This document shows positions 10,132 through 20,658 of a DNA stretch of 64,000 nt, one piece after another (the stretch's first letter is position 1; every line of letters starts with the position of its first letter). Below the pieces are notes generated by a model. It ran no database searches and was not told the DNA's origin. It was given only the letters and a program-made list of their open reading frames with translations. The stretch lies in the NCBI GenBank assembly GCA_021399435.1, contig JAJTUP010000009.1, forward strand, positions 1,364,001 to 1,428,000, given 5' to 3'. Origin of the DNA: Diaporthe sp. PMI_573 (taxonomy: Eukaryota; Ascomycota; Sordariomycetes; Diaporthales; Diaporthaceae). The position numbers were made by a program, and so were the translations under genes.

Positions 10132-12056
10132 TTACTTCTTCCCCATCTTCTCCAAGTAGGCTTGCACATCAATCTCCTTGAGCAAGTTTGCCTTGTCGTG
10201 GACCTGTTGCTCGATCTCGAGCTGGTAGTTTTTCATCTTATCGTGCAGGTCGGGTATAAACGCTCCCAAGAAGCGGATGGCCAGCAGCGCTGCGTTTGTC
10301 GAATTGTTAATCGCCACCGTTGCGGTGGGCACACCTCTCTGGAGTTATCGTTAGCAAGTGGGAAAAGACGGGATAATGATGGGAATGGACCGAGGAGAAA
10401 GAGCCGGACACGTACAGGCATCTGCACAATGCTCAGCAAACTGTCCAGCCCATCGAGATGTGTCGCCTTGACAGGCACACCGATGACGGGCAGTGGAGTG
10501 TACGCCGCGATCATGCCCGGCAGATGGGCAGCTCCTCCGGCGGCGGCGATGATGACCTTGATCCCCTTGGAGGCAGCCTCTGTAGCCACCTCAGCCATCT
10601 TGCTCGGCGTCCGGTGCGCGGACGTGATGTCTACGGTCCAGGGTACGCCGAACTGGTTCAGGATGTCGATGCCGGCCTTGAGCACGGGCAGATCGGAGTC
10701 GGAGCCCATGGTGACCAGGACCAAGGGGTCCTTCTTGGATACCGGCTTCGCTGCCTCCGTCGGCCGGAGGGCTTTGCTGGACGCCTGGAGGCGCTCCTGG
10801 CGGATGTCGTCTGCGGTTTGGATCAGGGGCTGGGCGAACTTCTCCAGCTCCTCGATGGAGCACGACCCGGTGACGGTGATGTGGCCGATCTTCCGGCTCG
10901 GCTTGGACTCCTTGCCGTACATGTGTGGGTACACGGCCTTTCCCTTGCCATGCAGGTTCTCGGCTTGCTCGATGAGTCTGTGGTGAGAATCGGGGCTGGC
11001 GCCGCCAAGGACGTTCACCATGATACTGGATGTCACATGAGGGTCGAGGACCTCTGGGAAGGGCTTGTCCAGGATCGAGTAGAGCTGTGCTTTGTACTGT
11101 GACATGTGCGGCACGGCCTCGATGGTGTAGTGGCCCGAGTTGTGTGGTCGGGGCGCGATCCTTCAACGGGTCAGCCGATCGGAAACTGATGGACTCGAGG
11201 TTGCGAACCTCGGAATGTTACGGCACAGAACTCACTCATTAACCAGTATCTTGCCCTCCCTAGTCAAAAACATCTCGACGGCGAAGACGCCCCTGCCCCA
11301 GAGCTTCTCGACCACATCGCAGGCAACCTTCTGCGCCCGCTCACAGATCGTAGCAGGGACAGCCCGGGGTGGCATGAACACTTTGGAGCAGATGTTGTCC
11401 TCGTGTATCGTCTCAACTGCCGGATAGGGAATAACACGTTTTGTCTTCCCTTGGTTATCCTCTGTCCGGACGACCATGACGGCCAGCTCCAACTCGAAGG
11501 GCACCCACTTCTCGGCATAGCACGAGAGCGTACCAAACTCCTCGAATGCCTTGTCGATGTCCGCCTCGTTCGAGATCTTGAAGTTGCCCCTTCCGTCGTA
11601 GGAACCTTTCCTGGCCTTCAACATGAAGGGAAACCCAAATCTTTGGGACGCCTGCAGCAGCGACGCGGGCATGGTAGCACCGCTCTCGACGGCCATCTGC
11701 TCGGCGATGGGCAGTCCCTCCTTGCGCAGGTGCTCTTTCTGCTCATACTTGTCCTGGATAAGCCTGAGCGTCTTCCACGACGGGTGCACGGCAACTTTGC
11801 CCTGTGCGTCGATCTCCTCGAGGACCTCGGTCTCGATGTGCTCGATCTCAACCGTCAGGATGTCAGTCTTGGCCGCCAGCTCCCGGATCTTGGACGCGTC
11901 CTTGAACGACCCGGCGACATGCTTGCTGTTGCTGTTGATCTGCTTGGCCGGGGCGTTCTTCTCGTCCAGGATTGCTATCTCGATGTCGAGAGGAGACGCT
12001 GCCTCGCACAGCATGCGGCCTAGTTGGCCGCCGCCCAGAAGACCAATTACAGTCAT
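10132..12056 (-). CDS. ADE2: Phosphoribosylaminoimidazole carboxylase (AIR carboxylase, PurK-PurE fusion)
   Basis: Three exons on the minus strand: 12056-11236, 11160-10416 and 10338-10132; introns of 75 nt (GTGAGT...AAG) and 77 nt (GTACGT...CAG). The product is 590 aa. It carboxylates aminoimidazole ribonucleotide in purine synthesis; loss causes red pigment and adenine need in yeasts. The N-terminus [11 protein letters not shown] opens the PurK-like ATP-grasp half (to about residue 390), with REGKILVNE joined across intron 1 to [15 protein letters not shown]. The C-terminal PurE half (about 425-590) has [17 protein letters not shown] and [11 protein letters not shown]. The frame is kept through all splices and the length is normal for the fungal fusion. 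It shares an upstream region with DUS4. Confidence 0.96.
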
Positions 12057-12719
12057 TTTGCTGGTGAAGTATCGATGCCGTTCTCTTGCCTGCTTTTGCC
12101 AAGGGTTGGGACAACTGAAAACCCTGCCACTTCGGAAACGACAGGCTAAACAAACGACTTCAATTGATTTCCTGGATTATCGGAGAATGACAGGCGCTGG
12201 TCATAAGCCGCTGCGGAAACAGCTTCAAGAAAATATCACAGGGTTGGTTCCTTTTGATGGCTCACATGAATCAATGGTGACTGAATTTGGGAAAGTGGGT
12301 CATCTTTGCCCGATTTAGGCCAATCAGCATACGATCTGCGGCTTCTATGCCCAGCGCTCATGAGAAGCACCTAACGTCACTTAATCCGGAATGACTCCCG
12401 ATATCTTGAGAAGGCGATGATCACACTAAGTGATATTTTCACCTTGAAAATTGTCACGTATTCACATGAGAATTCACCATGAGTTGTGAATATCTACCTC
12501 TGCTTGATATTTGAGCTCGGTATGCCTGGAGGCATGTGTGGCCGACAAACTCATTTCTCACATTTTCTGGGACGCCGAAGGCAGACTTGAGGGTCACAAC
12601 CACTGGCCATAACTCAGACGACTGAGCGCGAAGCGCTATTTTGGATGACCTACAGAATATTCGGCACTGCAAGCAGTGGCTAATCACAGAGGCCCACTTG
12701 ATCAAAGATTGCCACCAAG
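12057..12719. promoter_or_regulatory. Divergent ADE2/DUS4 promoter region
   Basis: A 663-bp gene-free region between head-to-head starts, AT-richer than the flanking coding DNA. It contains TGACTCC at 12392-12398. TGACTC is the core recognised in yeast by Bas1 and Gcn4 at purine and amino-acid genes. The motif is seen; its use here is only a suggestion. Confidence 0.4.
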
Positions 12720-14135
12720 ATGGGTTCTCAAGACGGGCAAGTCGAGCCATCGCTCGTGCATTTAGAACAGTACGTTCATCGTGCTCATCCTTTGCCGTGG
12801 ATTTTTCGCTCACTAGATATTTCATACTTCTAGTCCTCTCAAAATCTTCGACATGACCAAGAAGCAAGGCAGGCTGCTCTATGCTTGCGCGCCCATGGTG
12901 AGGTACAGCAAGCTCGCCTTCAGGCAAACTGTCCATGCATATGGGACCGATCTATGCTGGACTCCCATGATCCTAGCAAAGGAGTTCAACCGCAGCTTCA
13001 TAGCTCGGGATAGCGGTGAGATAACTCACTCCCAAGCAGTGTTTTTTCACCCAGACATCAACGAGGCTCTTGGCTGACTGGGGGTTCAGACTTCACCATA
13101 TCGACCGTGGGGCCAACAGTGCCAACAATAGTCCAGTTCGGTGCCAACTCGCCCCTGGAAATATCACGGGCCGCATCGCTGGTCGCACCATATGTGAACG
13201 GCGTCGACATCAACTGCGGCTGCCCCCAGTCGTGGGCGTGCGCAGAGACTCTCGGCGCCGCCCTGATGGAGCAGCGTGAGCTAGTGAGAGACATGGTGGT
13301 CGAGACGCGGCAAAAGTTAAGGGATGAAGGCTGGGCTGTTGGAAAAGAGGAAGACATCGACAACCCAAAGGGCAGGAGCGTGAGCGTCAAAATCAGAGTA
13401 CACAAGGATCTCAGGTGAGTGCCCCCATCGAGATCGTTGCTTTGTCCACTATCATGTGTTCAAGCTGATCGTGGTCCAGGAAAACCATGGACTTCATAGA
13501 AACAGTAATAGGCAACCCCCAAGACCGCAACATCGACTTCCTCACCATCCACCCGCGCACCCGGAGCACCCCGTCGACGACGCCCATCAACCTCGACGCC
13601 CTGGAGCTCCTCACCAATAAGTATGGCGACCAGCTGCCCATCCTCGTGTCGGGCGACGTCTTCTCCATGGGCTCGCTGCCGTACGCGTCACCCCTCCCGG
13701 GTGCTGAGCGCAGTACGAAGCCGCACCTGCCCAAGCTGGCCGGCCTGATGTCGGCCCGGGCCCTCCTCGCAAACCCGGCGCTCTTTGCCGGCTACGAGGC
13801 CTGCCCCTGGGAGGCGGTCGAGCTGTTCATGAACAAGGCCGTGAGGGCGCCACTGCCGCTCAAGTTGGTCCAACATCATCGTGCGTTCTGTCCTACTACA
13901 ATCTCTTCCGTATGCTCTGGGTTTGGTGTTTGAATATGTACTGATCCAAAACACAGTGGGTGAGATGTGCGGACCGGGCTACGGCCCCGATAAGAGTTCG
14001 TTGCTCAACAAGAAGGAGAGGATAGAGATGTACAACTGCGCAAATATGTTTGAACTGATCGACTTCCTGGATGGCAAAATGGAAAATTCAGGGGGACAGG
14101 CGGGATTGAGAAGGGACAAGTCACCATGTGAATAG
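12720..14135 (+). CDS. DUS4: tRNA-dihydrouridine synthase, Dus4-like
   Basis: Five exons: 12720-12769, 12834-13015, 13090-13414, 13480-13880 and 13957-14135; introns of 64, 74, 65 and 76 nt. The product is 378 aa. It is an FMN enzyme that reduces uridine to dihydrouridine in the tRNA D-loop; yeast Dus4 modifies U20a/U20b. It shows CAPMVRYSKLAFR at the TIM-barrel start, TPMILAKEF, TIVQFGANSP, DINCGCPQSWA (with the catalytic Cys), SVKIRVHKDLR, FLTIHPRTRS, ILVSGDVFS and ARALLANPALFAGYE. Starting at 12720 rather than at the internal Met encoded at 12853 adds a short N-terminal exon that splices in frame into PLKIFD, as is usual for this family. Family call strong. Confidence 0.92.
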
Positions 14136-14564
14136 GCAAGATACAACAGTAGTATCAAAGTCAATAAATTCGTTTGGCTTGTCCTATTAGAGCACGCCTG
14201 AGTGGGTATGCCTGTCATCCTGGGATATCGCAGTCTATCAATACTTGCTGACGAGCCTAAACCTCGCCCGCTAATCCGAGATTCCCTTTATGTACTGAAA
14301 AGAAGGACTCCGCGGACACTTGGCCCTTATCCTTTGATGCTCGCACTCCCCGTACTCCGGCTCTCTCTCAAATAATGTGCGCTGATTTGTCACAGAGCGG
14401 GTCTCGTACGGAGCCATCGCTTGACTCCATCGACCACCCCGCAACGGGAGCCTCATTAGCATGAGACGCTATCCCTCCGCCTAGTCACTGCTGTTGGGAA
14501 CTATTTCCGTGCAGGCACTCCCAGTGTTTTCTGGGCAATCGTCAGGCGTCGTCCCGATAGACTC
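14136..14564. other. Tail-to-tail intergenic region
   Basis: These 429 bp hold the 3' flanks of DUS4 (+) and the cyclin gene (-). I see nothing else. Confidence 0.7.
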
Positions 14565-16057
14565 CTAACCCGGAACTTCTCCTTCGTCCTCATCGGACAG
14601 TCGCGCCCGTTTGGTCTCTCGCTCCACCTCGTCCAGGTCTACCTCTGGCGTCTTTCGTTTCGAGCCTGGTGACTTTAGGCCGTTGCTGACGCCATTGGTT
14701 ATTCGGTCTGCCGTGTGAGTATCGATGTTGTTGGCTGCAACCTTGAGAGTCGCATCAGAGTCGCCCCTTTGTTGCGATGCCGCCGGCTCGTTGTCTCCAT
14801 TCTCCCCGCTTTCCTTTCTTGTGTCGGCGTTGCCATTCGTATCGTCCTCTCGGTCCGGCCTGCCTTGGTATCGCGCACGTGGACTTTGTGTTCCACGGTC
14901 GGTTCCCATAGGTGTGCCGGTGTGACTCGATCCAGCCTCTGTCTGGCTGGGAAGCTCGCGTCCTCGCCTAGTGTTCTCCAGACTGAAGATAGGTGATCCT
15001 TGATAACGGGAATCCGACTTCCTAAGAGGGTTCTCCGAATAGAAGTCCATCACCACACTAATGGCTGATTGCGTGAGTGCCTCATCTCCCTTCAATACTC
15101 GCCACCACGGTTCACCATCCCTGCCATCCTCGATCTTCTCATCCAACGAGACTGTCGCGAAGAATATTGCACTGATGGCGATCGCGTTGGCGTTCATGAG
15201 TAACGGAAGGACTGTAAGCGCCGAGTCGCAGCAGAATGCCCAAGCAGCATCTCTAATGCGTTTGTTGTGAAGCATGTCGAGCTGTGTCAGACACTCGTAC
15301 AGCCGCTGGTATGGGTTGTCCACCATCAGGTCGAAGGTCAACATCTCGAGCATCAACTCTTCGTGCATCAAAATGCTGTCACGCCACTTCCAGTACTCTT
15401 TGCTTTGCTCATCGACTATGAGCCTCGGGTTCTTCTGAGCAACTTTGACCACGGCATAGATGATGTCTTTTGTTTTTCGGCAATTTTCTTCTGTTTTGTT
15501 TGCGAGGAACAAGGCCGTTGCGGCTATATTCTGTTCCGGTGTCAGCACTCTTCTGATTCACACGAACCAATCCGCGGCACGTTTGCGACCGGGGAACTAA
15601 CGTAATGGTGTATCCCGCCCTTCTCCTCTGCCATACTGCAGCGCATGTAGAACCGGTGGAAGAAGACAGCAGCGACCCATAATGTGGTTTGCGGCAGTTC
15701 TACCATCGCGCCGGCCTGATAGATGAAGTTGACCCCTTTCGCTCTTCTCAGCCTTTCGTCCGCCGGCGCCAGGCCGTCGACTATGCTCGGCGAGCTGAGG
15801 GCCTCATCCGGGGTAAAGTACCACTGGTTCGCGCGGGCTCGAGGTGTTGTCGGCGACGGGTGTGCTGGAGACGGTGCGCCTCGCCGGGACTGTGGTGGGA
15901 GCGAGGATGTGCGTGAGGAGTGAGCCGGAGGCGATGGAACTGCCGGGGGCACGTCGCGTTGCTTGGACGGAGATCTGGACGGGCGAGGGGGCTTCGGAGG
16001 TAGAGAGGGAGGCTGGTAGCCCTCACGGGGGGGTCGATATCTGTCGATGCTGGCCAT
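14565..16057 (-). CDS. P-TEFb-type transcriptional cyclin (cyclin K/T, Pch1-like)
   Basis: Exons 16057-15602 and 15530-14565; the 71-nt intron has a GTTAGT donor and a GTGCTGAC branch close to the CAG acceptor. The product is 473 aa. A Pro/Ser/Arg-rich N-terminus (1-75) precedes the first cyclin fold: NQWYFTPDEAL, then VAAVFFHRFYMRCSM, spliced in frame to NIAATALFLANKTEEN. The second fold runs to about residue 310 (PYQRLYECL and the following helix). The C-terminal 160 residues are charged and disordered, ending in KRKTPEVD and an acidic tail. Such cyclins pair with Cdk9/Bur1-type kinases that phosphorylate the RNA polymerase II CTD and Spt5. A Ctk2-like identity is the alternative; the WYFT and HRFY signatures favour cyclin K/T. 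Confidence 0.8.
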
Positions 16058-16464
16058 CTCGACTTAGATCATGGAGAGAAGCGATACTAAAACCTCACTC
16101 TGGTTGTATGCCAGCGAGTGGCGGTTGTTGGTGGGGGAGTGCGAAACTGGATTAAATAGCCATGGGAATAAATTGGGGATGGAGTGGAAACGGGCACGCC
16201 AGGTTGATGATGAAAGACGGCAGGTTGAAGTTGGACGCTGCAATCGCCTTATCGGCCCAGCCCCATGCAGACCCTCAGCAGCGGGCCCCACTGTCAAATA
16301 TTCACGGCAGGCAACCCAGTACGTACTACATACCCGGCAGACAATAGCTCGAAAGTCAACTTTCAATAGCAACTTTCCACGGCGACTTTCCACCGCAACC
16401 TCTCAATAGGCAGCCTCCTATTGTTCTGTCTTTATTCCCTGCCATACCGGGACTTTCTGCCAAG
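16058..16464. promoter_or_regulatory. Divergent cyclin/PRP4 promoter
   Basis: A 407-bp gene-free region. Near the PRP4 start, at about 16350-16410, a short word close to GCRACTTTCCAC occurs in tandem twice, with a weaker related copy just upstream. No other feature is seen. Confidence 0.4.
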
Positions 16465-18160
16465 ATGATGCACCCTTCGAGACAAGCATATGTGGAGGAC
16501 CATCCCATGGATGAGGTAAGCCAACCGAACCGCAGCTTTCTGGTGGTCTCTACCTTTGCTCAAAACAATACAACAGCGCGCGGCTCGACTGACTGGTGTG
16601 CCTGTACGCAGGATAGGGGAGGGCTGACCCTTGACCAAGTTCGTGAGTACATCGCGCGGCCCAGTTTACCAGTGCTATTGAAGCTGACAACAAGACATAG
16701 CCAACGACTACAACTACGACCTCGGCACGGGCGAGAATGCATCGGCGCTGCTGTCGCAGTTTGAGCGCAAGCGCATGGCGGCGCGCCTTGCCGTCCCGAC
16801 CAACGATGAAGCGATCAAGGCCATGCTGCGCGAGCGAGGGCTGCCCATCACCCTTTTCGGCGAGAACAACCCTGCCGACCGCCGCGAGAGGCTGAGGGAG
16901 ACCTTGGCTGATGAGGCTGAGCGAGCAAAGGCCCAAGGCCAGGAGGGCGTCGATATCGAGATGGATGATGTTGCAGACGAGGAAGATGACGAGGAGCAAG
17001 AGGAAGAATACTACACGCGAGGGAGCGACGAGCTGCTACAGTCCCGGATCGAGATCGCAAAGTACTCGCTACCAAGAGCAAAACGACGAGTCCAATTCCA
17101 GCGGCAAGAGGCCAAGATACCCTTGCGAACGCACGTCAAGCACCGGAAGCAAATCAGAGAGCAGCTGCAGGATTTCGAGCTGCAAAGCTCACAGGTCGGC
17201 GGACAAAGGTATCTGAGTGTCGTCAGGCTGGCACCACATGAGCAGCTGTGCGCGACGGGCGACTGGGGCGGCAGCTTGAAGGTCGTCTCGACGCCTGATC
17301 TGGAAGTGAAGAAGACGCTCAGGGGTCATACGTCCAGGATAGGTGGAATCGACTGGCTTCCCGGAGTCACGTCCCCGGAGAGTGAGACGGCCCAGCTGGC
17401 GTCGTCCTCAGCAGAGGGTGCTGTCCACTTATGGTCACTCCAAAAGGATACGCCCTTGTCTACATTAGCCCAGCCCGGTGGGACCAAGGTCAACAAGATT
17501 GGATTTCACCCGTCGGGCCGCTATCTGGCTACCGCGTGCGAAGACACGACTTGGAAGCTCTACGACATTGCGACCGGCAGCGAGCTTTTTTCTCAGGAGG
17601 GGCATTCAAGGGCGGTCACGACGGTCAGCTTCCAGTCTGAGGGTGCATTGGTTGCAACAGCAGGAATGGACAGCATTGGTCGGATCTGGGATCTTCGAAG
17701 CGGCCGCACTATCATGCTTTGCGAGGGCCACATTCAACCCATAACATCCTCGAGCTGGATAGATGGGCACCGGATACTGTCCGCCTCTCTGGATGGCTTC
17801 GTGAAGGTCTGGGACGTGCGCAAGGTCGCGCAGGGTGGCAATCTTGCCGGCAACACATCCGGAGTGACGGATGTACGTGTGTTTAGGGGCCTTGATGACC
17901 CCGTGGAGGGCGAGGCACCCGGACAAGACGAAAAGGGTGCACAGATACCAAAGAAGTCTGCGACCTTCTTTGCGACCTGTGGGTTCGACCGGAAGGTCAA
18001 CATCTACTCGATGGATGACTATTCCCTCATCAGCTCGCTCGAGTCGCACACGGCGCCAGTGAGCTCGGTTGACATCTCGAGGGACGGCCGATGGATTGTG
18101 TCTGGAAGTCATGACAGGACAATCAAGCTCTGGGCTCGCAACGAGGCGGAGCCGTTGTGA
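16465..18160 (+). CDS. PRP4: U4/U6 snRNP WD40 protein Prp4 (PRPF4)
   Basis: Exons 16465-16515, 16612-16642 and 16701-18160; introns of 96 and 58 nt. The product is 513 aa, close to human PRPF4. It is a component of the U4/U6.U5 tri-snRNP needed before spliceosome activation. The splicing-factor motif domain is seen at about residues 50-90 (VPTNDEAIKAMLRERGLPIT, LFGENNPADRRERLR). An acidic stretch follows, then a seven-bladed WD40 propeller from about residue 185 to the end (repeats ending HLWSL, WKLYDI, GRIWDLR, VKVWDVR, VNIYSM, IKLWARN). The first two exons are very short (51 and 31 nt) but keep frame. The ATG pair at 16465/16468 leaves the start uncertain by one residue. Confidence 0.95.
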
Positions 18161-19044
18161 GAGGGGACTCGAGGAAAGCATCAAAGAAGCAGAAGAAAAA
18201 GTTGTAGATACCCAAGGTGACAGTTTTTGCAAGCGCGGATCACGGAAGGTTTTTCGGTGACCGGTCACCAAACAGCGAGCTACCATGTTTCAGTCGCTAG
18301 TTCCCTCCCGTTCAAACGTCAATCACTGCTGTAAATTGCACGATGATCAAGTTACCGGAGTATCGGGAGTGGTTGTGACTTGGCACTGTCGGGTTCCATT
18401 GTGTGAATGGACTGTGAAAAGACGTGTGAGAAACGTGTGTGTTTAGGCCTCCTTTTACTCCGTCAGAAAGGACAGCCGTTTCCAGCCGCTGCCCAAGTTC
18501 GCCAGCCAGGCTGCCGGGCCAGGCTGCCACTACCTGCTGACCATGGCACGGGTGGAGAGCGTCCGTCACTGGATCTGGGGGATCAGCCAAGCGGGCGGGC
18601 CGTCCTATGCCCCACATGCACTTTAGGAACCGGTAATTTTTAGATTTATGCCTAAGACTAAGAGCCTGCCTGCCTCCCTTTTCCCTCCTGATCTTTTTTT
18701 TTTAAACCCCCATCACTTCCGTAGTGAAAGGTCAGCCCACGCCCTGCCAAAGCAAAACAAACGACACCGGACTAGATCCAACAAACCGCAAATGCATACC
18801 AGTAACGATACACGCGAACTCCCGTTTTCCTACTTCCTGAAGTCTCAGATGCGCCTCCAGAGCCACCAGCGACTTGCCCGAAACGAGTTCAACGACTCCC
18901 GCTGCGACCCCGAGGGACGACGCGGCGCACCTTGAACGGCCAGACCCGCCGAGAGTGACCCGCCTCTACGCGACTATTGATCGCGACTTGGTCAAATACC
19001 ACAAACCACAAAGAAACCACACGTAGCGACGCCACTTCGCGACC
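18161..19044. other. Intergenic region and leader of the Psk1-like kinase
   Basis: An 884-bp gap between tandem genes. No protein-like frame is convincing. The part after about 18650 is a C/A-rich leader-like sequence of the kinase transcript. Confidence 0.6.
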
Positions 19045-20658
19045 ATGATACGCGCAGGCGCACCCGCGGCCACCACTGTGGTGCGCGGGTTTCAGACATC
19101 AGCCGGCTCGGGAGATGACGACTCCGACCATGGACGAGTGACACCGCGACTCATCGCAGCCGACAAGGCTGCCACCCCGGTCCTGCGCGGCCGCCGCTCC
19201 AAGAACCTCATGATCGACGACGTCGTCAGCGCCAACTGCAGCCCTTCCCTGCGCCCGGTGGCTTCTCCGGCTATGAGCGGCATTGGCCTCCTGCGATCCC
19301 AGCACGTCGACTCCTTCAATCTCGACAGCCCGAGCACCTCTCGCGCGAGTTCCGTGACCCGCAGCAGCAGCCTCCCCAGGGTCGGATCGCCGTTGGCCCG
19401 GCCGCGCCGCGCACGCCGCGCGCAGAATGGAGTGAACAGCAGTGACGGGAGCGGGGACGAGGCAGCCTCGGAGATCTCGACCTCGTATGAGATCAACTTG
19501 GAGAACGACTTCATCAGTGCGAGCGCCCCTGATCAGGGCTTTGCCGCGGGTAGCCCCACAATCTTCGAGGCCATCGGGGGAGATCTCTCGAGCGCGCCCG
19601 TTAAGAAGACGGCTGATGACTTTGAACCTCTCCGATGCCTCGGCAAGGGGTCCTACGGCACCGTCATCCTGGTGAAGCAGCGCACCACTGGCAGGCTGTA
19701 TGCGCAGAAGCAGTTCAAGAAGGCCTCGCTCGTTGTGCATAAGAAGCTCGTCGAGCAGACCAAGACGGAGCGCCAGATCCTGGAGTCCGTCAACAAGCAC
19801 CCGTTCGTGGTGAAGCTCTACTACGCATTCCAGGATAGGGAGAAGCTGTACCTCATACTCGAATACGGCCAGGGCGGCGAGCTCTTTACTCATCTCGCCG
19901 AGGAGCGCATGTTCCCCGAGTCGACTGCAGCCTTCTACCTGGCTGAGATGGTGCTGGCCCTCTCTCACCTGCATGACGAGCTTGGCGTCGTCTACCGCGA
20001 CCTCAAGCCCGAGAACATTCTCCTGGACTCGGAGGGCCACCTGCTTCTCACGGACTTCGGCCTCTCCAAGGTCGCCACTGACGATGCCACCTGCAGCTCC
20101 ATGCTGGGCACAGTCGAGTACATGGCCCCCGAAGTGATCAAGGGCGAGAAGTACGGCAAGGCCGTGGACTGGTGGTCGCTCGGGGCGCTCGCCTACGACC
20201 TCATGACGGGCAGCCCGCCGTTCCGCGGCAACAACAACCACAAGATCCAGCAGAACATCCTGAAGCAGAAGCTGATCATGCCCTACTTCCTCAGCCCGGA
20301 CGCCAAGGACCTCCTGAACCGCCTGCTCAGGAAGGAGCCTGGCAAGCGTCTGGGGAGCCACATGCCAAAGGACCTGGCCATCATCAAGGGCCACCGCTTC
20401 TTCCGCAAGATCGACTGGAAGAAGCTGGCCGCCCGCGACATGGAGCCGCCCATCCAGCCCATGATCACCGACCCCGAGCTCGCCGAGAACTTCTCTGCCG
20501 AGTTCACGGAGCTGAGCCTCAGCCCGCGGACGTCCATGGTGGAGCCGTTCAGCCCGGCGGTGCCCAACTCTGAGGAAAACCCGTTTGGCAACTTTAGCTT
20601 CACGGCGAGCCACAGCCTTCTGAACTCGCATGGGTTTGCGTGTCTCCAGAAGGCCTGA
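19045..20658 (+). CDS. psk1: AGC protein kinase, S6K/Psk1-like
   Basis: A single exon of 537 aa. A Ser-rich disordered N-terminus (1-185) precedes a complete kinase domain at about residues 191-455: GKGSYGTVILVKQ (Gly loop), YAQKQFKK (ATP lysine), VYRDLKPENILL (catalytic D319), TDFGLSK (DFG) and GTVEYMAPE (P+1 loop). The activation loop reads CSSMLGT, with Ser rather than Thr at the PDK1 site and Leu in place of the usual Cys. The AGC tail has a hydrophobic motif FGNFSF near residue 520, whose Ser is the expected TORC1-type site. The architecture matches fission-yeast Psk1, the S6 kinase of that organism. A second TOR-branch kinase (Sch9) is encoded about 10 kb downstream. A 510-aa open frame on the opposite strand is a codon-bias shadow. 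Confidence 0.88.
   Translation: MIRAGAPAATTVVRGFQTSAGSGDDDSDHGRVTPRLIAADKAATPVLRGRRSKNLMIDDVVSANCSPSLRPVASPAMSGIGLLRSQHVDSFNLDSPSTSRASSVTRSSSLPRVGSPLARPRRARRAQNGVNSSDGSGDEAASEISTSYEINLENDFISASAPDQGFAAGSPTIFEAIGGDLSSAPVKKTADDFEPLRCLGKGSYGTVILVKQRTTGRLYAQKQFKKASLVVHKKLVEQTKTERQILESVNKHPFVVKLYYAFQDREKLYLILEYGQGGELFTHLAEERMFPESTAAFYLAEMVLALSHLHDELGVVYRDLKPENILLDSEGHLLLTDFGLSKVATDDATCSSMLGTVEYMAPEVIKGEKYGKAVDWWSLGALAYDLMTGSPPFRGNNNHKIQQNILKQKLIMPYFLSPDAKDLLNRLLRKEPGKRLGSHMPKDLAIIKGHRFFRKIDWKKLAARDMEPPIQPMITDPELAENFSAEFTELSLSPRTSMVEPFSPAVPNSEENPFGNFSFTASHSLLNSHGFACLQKA

Noticed and set aside
10458..11102. 214-codon plus-strand frame opposite ADE2
   Set aside because: Antisense to the conserved PurK/PurE exons and without family features.
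19099..20631. 510-codon open frame on the minus strand opposite the Psk1-like kinase
   Set aside because: It mirrors a gene with strong C/G third positions, which removes stops from the opposite strand; its residues (Val/Leu/Arg/His-rich) match no family.
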